Assembly (NCBI RefSeq): GCF_015223355.1
Contig: NZ_JADFFK010000007.1
Span: 1-64,000 of the forward strand
From: Salipiger mangrovisoli
GTDB taxonomy: Bacteria > Pseudomonadota > Alphaproteobacteria > Rhodobacterales > Rhodobacteraceae
Length of the DNA stretch: 64,000 nt
Direction of reading: 5' to 3'
Shown: positions 15,598 to 22,740 of the stretch, in pieces
How the letters are laid out: each line of letters starts with the position of its first letter
How positions within the stretch are numbered: the first letter of the stretch is position 1
The notes under the pieces: generated by a model
What the model was told of the DNA's origin: nothing
Database searches by the model: none
The model's input: only the letters and a program-made list of their open reading frames with translations
Translations under genes and position numbers: made by a program

Positions 15598-17210
15598 GCC
15601 CCGAGATGCCCGGCAAGGCGGATCGCCATGGCGGCGATGGTGAGCGAGGGGGCGTTGACCGGACAGCTCACGTGGGTGCTGGCTCCAAGGATGTAGAGGT
15701 TGTCATGCTGGTGGCTGCGCAGGTCGGGGGTCACCACCGAGGTTTTCGGGTCGGTGCCCATGCGGGTGGTGCCGCCGATGATCGCGTTCGAGAGGTAGGG
15801 ATCGTCGGTTTGCACCTCGGGTGCGCCCATGCGCGTCAGCACCTCGCGGGAGACCTCGGTCGCCACCTTGATCCCGGCGTTGGTATAGTCGTCCACGGTA
15901 AAGGCGATGCGCGGCTTGGGGATGCCGGCGCTGTCCAGCTGGTCCGACAGGGTGATGCGGTTGTCGGGGCTGCCCAGCGTCTCGGCCGAGGAGTTGAGCC
16001 GCACGTGCCGCGCAATCTGGCTGTCGAGCGCCTTGACCAGCGCCGCGCCGCGCATCCCCTTGGCGATCAGCTCCTTCGAGAGCTTGGTGGCGTCGGCGTT
16101 GCCGCTCCAGCCGTTGTTCATGAAGGAAGTGCCGAAGGGCGCGTAGTCCTTGCGGAAGGCGCCGTCGCGGTACTCGGTGATGCCCGAGGTCTGCTGCGGT
16201 CCGCGATAGGGGTAGACGGGGTCGCGCACCTCGCCCCAGACATCGATGTTCCACTGCGACAGCAGGTAGCGCCCCACCTGGTCATTGCCGTTGGCGACGC
16301 CGTTCGGGGCGGTTTCCTGCTTGGAATTCAGCAACAGGCGCGGGGTTTCGATGGCATGGCAGGCCAGCACGTAGGTGTTCGCCGTGACGCTCTGGGTGGT
16401 GCCGTCGGGGCGGCGGATGGTCAGGCCGCTGACCTTGCCATCGGCACCCACCGCGACATGGGTCACCAGCGCCTGCAGCTCGATGCGCGCACCGGCGGCC
16501 ATGGCCTTGTCCATGTCGACCGAGGCGTCGTATTTCGCCCCGATCGGGCAGATCGGCACGCAGGTGTTGTTGCCGCAACAGGGCGGGCGGCCGTCGTGCA
16601 CTTCGGAGTTGCGGGCATGGCTGAAGATCGCCGCGTTGAGCCCCATCGCGTCGAGCGCCTGCGCCTGTATCTGCTTGTCCATGAACGAGGCGGGGATGGG
16701 CGGCATCGGGTAGGGATCATCGGCGGCGCGCGGCGCGCCCCAGGTGTGGGCCGGATCACCAGCGACGCCCCAGCGTTCCTCGGCCTGACGGTAGTAGGGC
16801 AGCAGGTCGTCGTAGCTGATCGGCCAGTCGGCGCCGCGCCCGTAGAGCGTGGCGGCCTTGAAGTCCTCTGGGCGCAGCCGGTCGGCGAAGCCGGTCCAGT
16901 GCCAGCTGGTGCCGCCGTAGATGCGCAGGTACGCCCCGACGAAGCGCGCCGGTCCCGCCTGATCGTAGAAGGCGTCGTAGTCGGTGTCGGTGGGATGCGG
17001 CGCGAAGTCCTGGCTGGGGTAGGGCGCCTGCGGGCCCTTCACCGGGTTCTCGTAGAAATCCGCGAGGTACTCGCCGCGGGTCTTGCGGCCCCCGGCCTCG
17101 AGCACCAGCACGTCGCGCCCGGCCTCGGCGAGGCTGCGCGACAGATGCGCGCCGCCCATGCCCGAGCCGACGATGACGATGTCGGCGGAGAGGTCAGCAG
17201 GTCCGGTCAC
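15594..17210 (-). CDS. GMC-family FAD-dependent dehydrogenase, large subunit
   Basis: 538 residues. It starts with an FAD Rossmann motif (DIVIVGSGMGGAHLSRSLAE, then VLVLEAGG) and ends with the GMC active-site region (LYILGASTHVSCPVNAPSLTIAAMAIR split across residues of about 505-531) carrying the His and Asn pair. A Cys-rich CCGNNTCVPICPIG segment in the middle is typical of gluconate/sorbitol dehydrogenase large subunits. The frame is open far upstream, but GTG 17210 overlaps the previous TGA as GTGA and has GGAG 6 bases before it. With the adjacent Tat-exported small subunit and cytochrome c it resembles three-component periplasmic alcohol or sugar dehydrogenases. The substrate is unknown. 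Confidence 0.85.
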   Translation of the reverse strand: MTGPADLSADIVIVGSGMGGAHLSRSLAEAGRDVLVLEAGGRKTRGEYLADFYENPVKGPQAPYPSQDFAPHPTDTDYDAFYDQAGPARFVGAYLRIYGGTSWHWTGFADRLRPEDFKAATLYGRGADWPISYDDLLPYYRQAEERWGVAGDPAHTWGAPRAADDPYPMPPIPASFMDKQIQAQALDAMGLNAAIFSHARNSEVHDGRPPCCGNNTCVPICPIGAKYDASVDMDKAMAAGARIELQALVTHVAVGADGKVSGLTIRRPDGTTQSVTANTYVLACHAIETPRLLLNSKQETAPNGVANGNDQVGRYLLSQWNIDVWGEVRDPVYPYRGPQQTSGITEYRDGAFRKDYAPFGTSFMNNGWSGNADATKLSKELIAKGMRGAALVKALDSQIARHVRLNSSAETLGSPDNRITLSDQLDSAGIPKPRIAFTVDDYTNAGIKVATEVSREVLTRMGAPEVQTDDPYLSNAIIGGTTRMGTDPKTSVVTPDLRSHQHDNLYILGASTHVSCPVNAPSLTIAAMAIRLAGHLGA

Positions 17211-17692
17211 GCGGCGCTCCATTCGTGTTGCCAGTAGCCGAACTCCGGCCCGGCGCAGAGCCCCGGCGCCTTGCCGAAGCTGAGGGATTTCCAGCCGAGA
17301 GCGAGCGGGTAGTTGATCATCCGCGCGTTGTCGTCCTCGGGGTCGGCGGTGCCGGTGAAGAGCGCCTCGGTCAGCCATTGCAGCTGCGCCTCGCGGGCGG
17401 CGTTTTCCTGCGGCTCGAGCAGCGGCGCGACGCCCGCCTGCGCGGCATGGGCCGAAAGCACGTCCACCGCCGCCGGGCCGAACTTCGCCTCGAAAAGCGC
17501 GGTCACGCTTTCCAGCAGCTGCGGCGCGACCTCGACCGGGCCCGCGAGCGCGTAGAGGATCGAGCGGAACATCCCCCGGTCGCGCGCCGCGTTCAGCGAG
17601 GCCGCCAGCGCTCCGCCCGGCAGGGCGGCCATTGCAAGGAGGCTGGCCCCGCCGCCCAGCACGGCGCGACGGGTCTTCGGGGCGGGGGTCAC
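17207..17692 (-). CDS. Tat-exported small subunit of the flavin dehydrogenase
   Basis: 161 residues with a twin-arginine signal (TRRAVLGGGASLLAMAALPG, residues 7-26) and Ala-rich cleavage region. The mature part is short and helical with a C-terminal WQHEWSAA. Small Tat-signal subunits (gluconate 2-dehydrogenase subunit 3 type) carry their signal-less FAD partner across the membrane, which fits the signal-free GMC protein encoded next. It starts with GTG at 17692, overlapping the preceding TGA (GTGA), and its own TGA overlaps the next GTG. Confidence 0.75.
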   Translation of the reverse strand: MTPAPKTRRAVLGGGASLLAMAALPGGALAASLNAARDRGMFRSILYALAGPVEVAPQLLESVTALFEAKFGPAAVDVLSAHAAQAGVAPLLEPQENAAREAQLQWLTEALFTGTADPEDDNARMINYPLALGWKSLSFGKAPGLCAGPEFGYWQHEWSAA

Positions 17693-18381
17693 GGCGCCGA
17701 AACCACGATGAAGCCGCGGGAGCGGTTTGAGCCGCTGTCGACCATCATCATGCCCGCGTGCAGCGTCTCCACCGAGACCCAGACCGGCGGATACTTGTAC
17801 TTCGCCACGTCGAGGATCAGCACGCTGTCTGTCGCCTCGTCATAGGCGGCCACAGGCGAGATGTGGCCGTCGCCCTCCTGCGGCAGGGCCTTGCGCGAGT
17901 AGTTGGCGATGAAGCGGGCATTGCGGTCCGACAGGGTGGACTTCAGCGCGGCGCGCAGCGCGTCCACCGGGGTCTCGTCGGCGAAATGGTGATCGGCCTT
18001 CATCCCGAGGTTCTCGATGAAGGTGTCGAGCTCGGCCAGGGTCAGCCCCTCGTGCTCGACCATGGCATAGGGTTTCAGCTTCTGGTTGGCCTCGTTGAAC
18101 AGCGTGTCCTGGGTGAACAGGGTCCACGGGTAGAGCCGGTCGGGCGAGGGGCGCGAGATCTCCAGCGAGTTCGCCACCGCGGCGACCGAGGCCGGGCCGC
18201 AGAAGGTCAGGATCTGCTCGAACTCCAGATAGGACGCGAGCGGGAAGTAGTCGCGGTTTAGCTCGGTACCGAGCAGGCGCGCCTCGCCTTCCTCGCTGGT
18301 CAGGTAGACGAGATCGTCAGCCATCACCGGCCCGGCGAGCGTCAGCCCCAGCAGGGCGGCGATCAGTTTGCGGCGAACCAT
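17689..18381 (-). CDS. Secreted phytochelatin-synthase family protein
   Basis: 230 residues with a Sec signal (about 1-21, ending GPVMA). The papain-like triad of the phytochelatin synthase family is visible: Cys61 in FCGPASVAAV, His173 in GDGHISPVAAY, Asp191 in VLILDVAKYKYPPVWV. Bacterial members usually hydrolyse glutathione to gamma-Glu-Cys rather than polymerise it, acting in thiol or metal handling. Here the protein would be periplasmic. It overlaps the cytochrome c gene by 19 bases and its TGA overlaps the next GTG. Its place inside an oxidase/dehydrogenase operon is unusual. Confidence 0.85.
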   Translation of the reverse strand: MVRRKLIAALLGLTLAGPVMADDLVYLTSEEGEARLLGTELNRDYFPLASYLEFEQILTFCGPASVAAVANSLEISRPSPDRLYPWTLFTQDTLFNEANQKLKPYAMVEHEGLTLAELDTFIENLGMKADHHFADETPVDALRAALKSTLSDRNARFIANYSRKALPQEGDGHISPVAAYDEATDSVLILDVAKYKYPPVWVSVETLHAGMMMVDSGSNRSRGFIVVSAP

Positions 18382-18671
18382 TTTGCGATCTCCTCGATGT
18401 CGCTGTCGGAAAGTTCCTTGGCGTAGACGCCCATGACGTCGGCCATGCCACCCTTGCGGTAGCCGGAGCGGTAGGATTTCAGCGCGCTCTGCAGGTAGTC
18501 CTCGCGCTGACCGGCGAGGATCGGCACGCCCGCGACCAGCGGGTTGCCGTCGGCCGAGTGGCAGGACACGCAGGACGAGACGCTGGACGGAACAGCAGGT
18601 GTCTCCTCTGCCAAGGCTGCGCAGGGGGCGAGCAGCGCGAGCAGGGCAAGCTCAGGCCTGAATGGCGACAT
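18363..18671 (-). CDS. Small c-type cytochrome
   Basis: 102 residues: a signal peptide (about 1-21) and one haem c site CVSCH (residues 34-38). A distal Met76 or Met80 in KGGMADVMG could be the axial ligand. It resembles cytochrome c class I proteins with the ILAGQREDYL segment. It would carry electrons in the periplasm between the flavin dehydrogenase and either the multicopper oxidase or the respiratory chain. Its start lies 20 bases inside the end of the multicopper oxidase gene and its end overlaps the phytochelatin-synthase-like gene. Confidence 0.88.
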   Translation of the reverse strand: MSPFRPELALLALLAPCAALAEETPAVPSSVSSCVSCHSADGNPLVAGVPILAGQREDYLQSALKSYRSGYRKGGMADVMGVYAKELSDSDIEEIAKWFAAN

Positions 18672-20280
18672 TGAACATCATTCCCAGGTCTTCATGTGGC
18701 AGGATGTGGCAGTGCATGACGAACCGCCCGTCGAAATCGGTGAAGCGCATGCGCAGGGTGACCGTGCCCGCCGCCGGAACCGCGATGGTGTCCTGCCATT
18801 GCGGATTGGCCAGCGGCTCGCCGTTGATCTTGATCACCTGCATCGGGTTCACGTGCACGTGGATCGGGTGCGGGAAGGGCGTGGTGTTGACCAGCTCCCA
18901 TTCCTCGGCCTCGCCCAGCTTGGCGACGATGTCGTCGCGCTGCGGATCGAAGGGTTCGCCGTTGAGCGTGAAGACCGTGTCCTTGAACATGCCTTCCACG
19001 TCGCTGACGCCGAGCACGATCTGCCGCGTGCGGACAATCTCGTCGTCGGGGATATCGGTGAGCACCTTGTTCTTCGGCAGCGGCCCCTTGGGCAGCTCGG
19101 TGCCCATCTTCACGTCGGGCGCGATGCGGCTGGTGTCGGCGGGCAGCACGATGACCTCGGCCATCAGCACCTCGTCCAGCGGCTGCTTGCCCTGGCTGAA
19201 GGCCGGGCGGCGCAGCGTGTAGCTGCCGGGCTCCAGCGCCTTGACCATCAGGTTCATGCGGTTGCCGGGCGCAAGGAAGATCTCGTCGGTCTGTCGCGCC
19301 TCGGGGTAGGGGTTGCCGTCGAATCCGATCTCGTGGAGTTCGAGCCCGTCGAGGCGCATCGGCAGGAACTGCTGGTCGCCGGCGTTGAGCATCCGCCAGT
19401 GCTGCACCTCGCCCGCCCGCATGTAGATGCGCGGGTGATAGTGGCCGTTGACCAGCCAGTAGCGTTCGGCGTCCAGCGACCAGATGGTGTCGTAGCTGTC
19501 AAGATCCTCGGCCTTGGGGTCGACAACCGGACATTGGAACACGAGCACCCGCTCGATCGCGGCGGCCACCTCGGGCACCTCGTCGAGCGTGCCGCCGACG
19601 ATCATCATTCCGCCGCACCCCGAGGCCACCTGAAGCGCCACCGAGCCGTGCCGATGCGGATGGTACCAGTAGTTGCCCGCCGGGTGATCCTCGGGCAGGC
19701 GCACGATGTAGTTGAAGCTCTCGCCGGGGTGAATCTGCAGGTAGACGTTGTCGGAATTGCCCTTGGGGCTGACGTGGAATCCGTGGAAATGCAGGTTCGT
19801 CGTGCTGAACTCGTTCGGCGTATTGAGCACCGCCGGAGACGGGTCGGCATTCGGCGGCATGTCGTTGTGGAGGGTGATCTCCATGTCGTCGCCGGGCAGA
19901 ACGCGGAAGGTCGGGCCGGGAATCTCGCCCTCGTAAAGACGCAGCTTGGCCTTGGCGTAGGGCAGTTCGACCTGCGATTGCTTCATCGTCAGATCGAGCC
20001 TGAACCGCCCGCTGACGGAGTGAACTTCGCGCGGGTTCGGCAAGTCCGAGGCGAGGCCGAGCGGCGAGCGCGCCGGGATCTCGTTCTCGGTCGCCTGGGC
20101 AAAGGCGCGCGACACCGCGCCTGCACCAAGGCAGAGCGCCCCTCCGGCGGATGCCGACGAGAGCAGCAATCTTCTGCGCGAAAGCCCTGATCCATGAGCG
20201 CTTGTCGGAGTGGGCTTGGCCTGCGGCATATGTCTGTAGGTCCGGAATTCAAGAGGCGTGATGCGATGTCTTTCGTGCAT
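18652..20280 (-). CDS. Tat-exported multicopper oxidase
   Basis: 542 residues. A twin-arginine signal (SRRRLLLSSASAGG, about 34-47) sends the folded copper protein to the periplasm. All four copper motifs are present: HFHGFH (164-169), HPHRHG (207-212), HPIHVHVNPM near the C-terminus and HCHILPHEDLGMM (523-535) with Cys524 and axial Met534 of the type 1 site. The family includes laccases, metal oxidases and nitrite-reductase-like enzymes. The start is uncertain: ATG 20280 has AGG 4 bases upstream, whereas ATG 20229 gives a more usual Tat leader length but no ribosome site. First gene of the six-gene operon. Confidence 0.88.
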   Translation of the reverse strand: MHERHRITPLEFRTYRHMPQAKPTPTSAHGSGLSRRRLLLSSASAGGALCLGAGAVSRAFAQATENEIPARSPLGLASDLPNPREVHSVSGRFRLDLTMKQSQVELPYAKAKLRLYEGEIPGPTFRVLPGDDMEITLHNDMPPNADPSPAVLNTPNEFSTTNLHFHGFHVSPKGNSDNVYLQIHPGESFNYIVRLPEDHPAGNYWYHPHRHGSVALQVASGCGGMMIVGGTLDEVPEVAAAIERVLVFQCPVVDPKAEDLDSYDTIWSLDAERYWLVNGHYHPRIYMRAGEVQHWRMLNAGDQQFLPMRLDGLELHEIGFDGNPYPEARQTDEIFLAPGNRMNLMVKALEPGSYTLRRPAFSQGKQPLDEVLMAEVIVLPADTSRIAPDVKMGTELPKGPLPKNKVLTDIPDDEIVRTRQIVLGVSDVEGMFKDTVFTLNGEPFDPQRDDIVAKLGEAEEWELVNTTPFPHPIHVHVNPMQVIKINGEPLANPQWQDTIAVPAAGTVTLRMRFTDFDGRFVMHCHILPHEDLGMMFNVAIQA

Positions 20281-20737
20281 ACTACCTATGCGAGATTAAG
20301 ATACCTATTATGCGCGCACAGACTGGTTCCGGATTGGCAACAATAGCACCTGACGAACCGGACAGGACACGATGGCGCTTCGGACGGGCCGGTCCGCTCC
20401 CGCTCGCGCGTCGTGGTTTTCTCCATGACTTCAGGATGTTTAGGTCCGAATCCTTTACGGTTCGTTGAGCCGGGAAGGGCAGGACTGACCCGGTCTCCTA
20501 CCGTTTCGCAGCCGGGATGGCTGTGGCCAGAATGCCATGCCGTGCGGCGCCATGCTGGCGGCGGCCCCGGTCGAAAGCAACGCGATTGCTTCGGTGTCAT
20601 TCTTGCGGACCGCCGCGTAGCGGCGATCCGACGGCACGCCGTACTGCCGGGCGGTTCGCGTTCCGCGGGGGAGCGTTCCCACATGAAAACAGCTCCCCCG
20701 CCCTGGACGGGGGAGCCTTTTGCCGGTGGGGAAAAGC
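20281..20737. other. 457-bp gap upstream of the multicopper oxidase operon
   Basis: The left end (about 20281-20345) is AT-richer and should hold the operon promoter; on the minus strand it reads TAATAGGTATCTTAAT just before the gene. The right end holds the RTX-gene terminator. Open frames in the middle lack ribosome sites and any family feature, so I call none. Confidence 0.5.
20692..20716. terminator. Terminator of the RTX gene
   Basis: GCTCCCCCG (20692-20700) and CGGGGGAGC (20708-20716) form a perfect 9-bp stem with a 7-base loop. Leftward transcripts run into TGTTTTC after the stem and rightward ones into CTTTTG, so it may work both ways. It lies 22 bp past the RTX stop codon. Confidence 0.8.
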
Positions 20738-22432
20738 TCAGAGCACGAAATCCGCGGCATCCAGCGCGTGCAGCCCGGTCAGCTGGATTTCCATCTCGGG
20801 GGCGGTGTCCAGATCGAGGTTCACCCAGACGAAGGTGTTGCCGCCGCTCTGGAAGCTCCGGACCTGGCCAATATCGTCGAAGGAGGCACTTCCGATGAAC
20901 TCGAAAGCCTGGTTGCCGGCGATGCGAAAGTCGGCGTCGAGCACGCTCAGGTCGATCCTGTCGGCACCGCCGAAGCCGAAGTCGGTGACCGTGTCGCGAG
21001 CCGCGCCGTTGGAATCCGTGGCGCTCCAGAACTGGAACAGGTCGGCGCCGTAGCTTCCGGTCAGCACGTCCTGGCCGCCGCCGCCGCGCAGCTTGTCGTT
21101 GCCCGCGCCGCCATTGAGGATATCCGTGCCCGCATAGCCCGAGAGCACGTCATTGCCGCCGCCCCCATGCAACTCGTTGTTGGCGTTGTCGCCGGTCAGA
21201 AGGTCGGCGTAGCCCGTACCGATGACCTTCTCGACATTGGTGTAGGTGTCGCCCTCGGCATCGCCCCACCAGCCCCTCTTTGCCGCGAGGTTGACGTTCA
21301 CGCCGGTGGAGCCGGAGAAGTAGATCGTGTCGAAGCCGGCGCCGCCGTCGATGGCATCCGCGCCCGCCGCGCCGAAGAGGAAGTCGTCGCCATCCTGGCC
21401 GCGCAGGTCGTCGTTGCCGGTGTCGCCGTAGAGGTTGTCATCCCCGGCGTTGCCCTCCATCAGGTCGTCATTCGCGCCGCCCATCAGGACATCGTTGCCA
21501 GCGCCGCCGTGCAGGTCATCGTTGCCGCTGCCGCCGCTCAGGATGTCCTGGTCGTTGCCTCCGTAGAGGCTGTCATCGCCGCCGCGTCCGTCGAGGTAAT
21601 CCTGTCCATCGTTGCCCGCCAGCGAGTTGCGCTGCGCGTCGCCGCGGAGATCGTCGTCGTGGTTCGAGCCATAGAGGCTCTCGATGCTGATCAGGCTGTC
21701 GCCGGCGGCCTCGCCCCCTGCCACGTTGCCGCTGTCGAGATCGATGGTGACCCCCTCCCAGGAGGTGATGTAGGAGGCCATGTCCGAGCCTGCGCCGCCG
21801 TCGATCGTATCGCCACCGCTGCCGCCCGAGATGAGATCGTTGCCGGCGTCGCCGTAGAGCCTGTCATTGCCGCTGTCGCCGGTCATCGAGTCGGTGTCGT
21901 CGCCGCCGCGCATGTAGTCATTGCCCGAGCCGCCCTCGAGGATGTCGACCCCCGCGCCGCCGTAGAGCGTGTCGTTGCCGCCGCGGCCGAACAGGTGGTC
22001 ATCGCCGTCCTTGCCGCTGAGCACGTTGCCGGCGTTGTCACCGTAGAGCCAGTCCGCGAAGTCAGAGCCGTAGACGTGTTCGAAGCCGTTGAAACGGTCG
22101 CCCTCGGCATGGCCACCGGATCCGATGCCGTAGTAGAGATCGACCGTCACCGCCGCATCGGAGCCCGAATAGAGCAGGCGGTCGGAGCCGCCCGCGCCAT
22201 ACATGAAGTCGGCCCCGGCGCCGCCTTCGACCCAGTCATCGCCCGCGCCGGCATAGATGCGGTCATCGCCCTCTCCGCCGTAGAGCCAATCGTTGCCGTC
22301 ACCACCGTAGATGGTGTCCTTGCCACCGTCTCCAGAGATGTGATCGTTCCCGCCAAGGCCATGAATTTCCTCACCGAAATTCGTGCCGAAGAAGGTATTG
22401 CTCCAGTTGTCGAGATAGATCGGATTTGCCAT
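20738..22432 (-). CDS. RTX calcium-binding repeat protein, type I secreted
   Basis: 564 residues, almost entirely RTX nonapeptide repeats (GGxGxDxLx; for example GGDGNDWLYGGEGDDRIYAG) from residue 25 to about 465, which bind Ca2+ as parallel beta-rolls after export. Short non-repeat inserts occur near residues 88-120, 220-250 and 365-395, each with a VTVDLYYG or VNVNLAAK strand. The last 100 residues (DLFQFWSATDSN ... DRIDLSVLDAD ... ADFVL) match the serralysin/hemolysin-type C-terminal secretion domain, ending in hydrophobic residues. No protease, lipase or other catalytic domain is present and no ABC exporter is encoded nearby, so a surface-layer, adhesion or matrix role is possible. Confidence 0.85.
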   Translation of the reverse strand: MANPIYLDNWSNTFFGTNFGEEIHGLGGNDHISGDGGKDTIYGGDGNDWLYGGEGDDRIYAGAGDDWVEGGAGADFMYGAGGSDRLLYSGSDAAVTVDLYYGIGSGGHAEGDRFNGFEHVYGSDFADWLYGDNAGNVLSGKDGDDHLFGRGGNDTLYGGAGVDILEGGSGNDYMRGGDDTDSMTGDSGNDRLYGDAGNDLISGGSGGDTIDGGAGSDMASYITSWEGVTIDLDSGNVAGGEAAGDSLISIESLYGSNHDDDLRGDAQRNSLAGNDGQDYLDGRGGDDSLYGGNDQDILSGGSGNDDLHGGAGNDVLMGGANDDLMEGNAGDDNLYGDTGNDDLRGQDGDDFLFGAAGADAIDGGAGFDTIYFSGSTGVNVNLAAKRGWWGDAEGDTYTNVEKVIGTGYADLLTGDNANNELHGGGGNDVLSGYAGTDILNGGAGNDKLRGGGGQDVLTGSYGADLFQFWSATDSNGAARDTVTDFGFGGADRIDLSVLDADFRIAGNQAFEFIGSASFDDIGQVRSFQSGGNTFVWVNLDLDTAPEMEIQLTGLHALDAADFVL

Positions 22433-22546
22433 TTCTTTGTCCAGTCATGTTGCCGCGTTCTGCGGTGGTTGAGCGTCGCAAGGCGACAGGGACTGGATGC
22501 GCGATTCACGTTTCGCGCCGTTTTCAGCACTGAATCGCGCAAGCAT

Positions 22547-22625
22547 CGATTGTTTCAGTTGCGACTCGGCGCAGGCTGCGGTTGTGCGCTTTGGTTTCTC
22601 GACCTGCGCGATTGTTTCAGCTGCG
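22547..22625. repeat. Two direct repeats in the RTX/metY divergent promoter region
   Basis: CGATTGTTTCAGTTGCG (22547-22563) recurs as CGATTGTTTCAGCTGCG (22609-22625), 16 of 17 bases identical, 62 bp apart, close to six helical turns. The core GTTTCAG also appears in a weaker form near 22520. This looks like paired sites for one regulator. Confidence 0.5.
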
Positions 22626-22696
22626 CCGTACGCAAGGCGCTGACAGGCGGAAGGCAGCCGCGGCGGAAGGGCCATATCCTGGGCATTGCCGCGACC

Positions 22697-22734
22697 GCAC
22701 CTCTTGCCTAACGTGCCGCTGGGTAAGGGAGGAG
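22697..22734 (+). promoter_or_regulatory. Candidate pseudoknot riboswitch in the metY leader
   Basis: GCAC (22697-22700) pairs with GTGC (22713-22716). The loop segment CTCTTGCC (22701-22708) can pair over all eight positions (two G-U) with GGTAAGGG (22722-22729), which runs into the metY Shine-Dalgarno GGGAGGAG. This makes an H-type pseudoknot that hides the ribosome site. SAM-sensing riboswitches of alphaproteobacteria (SAM-II, SAM/SAH) have this topology and sit before methionine genes. I could not match the full consensus of either. Confidence 0.4.
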
Positions 22735-22740
22735 ACCTAC

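Larger units (their letters stand above)
22433..22740. other. 308-bp divergent region, RTX gene / metY
   Basis: No gene. Besides the direct repeats at 22547-22563 and 22609-22625 and the candidate pseudoknot at 22697-22734, it holds a spaced inverted repeat: GCGATTCA (22501-22508) and TGAATCGC (22531-22538) are exact reverse complements 22 bp apart. Confidence 0.6.

Noticed and set aside
20286-20684. 132-codon minus-strand frame before the multicopper oxidase operon
   Set aside because: No ribosome site, no family feature, and it covers likely promoter DNA.
20760-22380. Periodic DNA that might pass for a tandem array or CRISPR-like repeat
   Set aside because: The period is 27 bp and follows the nonapeptide code; there are no constant repeats with unique spacers.
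20720-22711. 663-codon + strand frame over the RTX gene
   Set aside because: Val/Ala-rich mirror of the RTX repeats; the minus-strand frame has Ca-binding repeats and a secretion tail.
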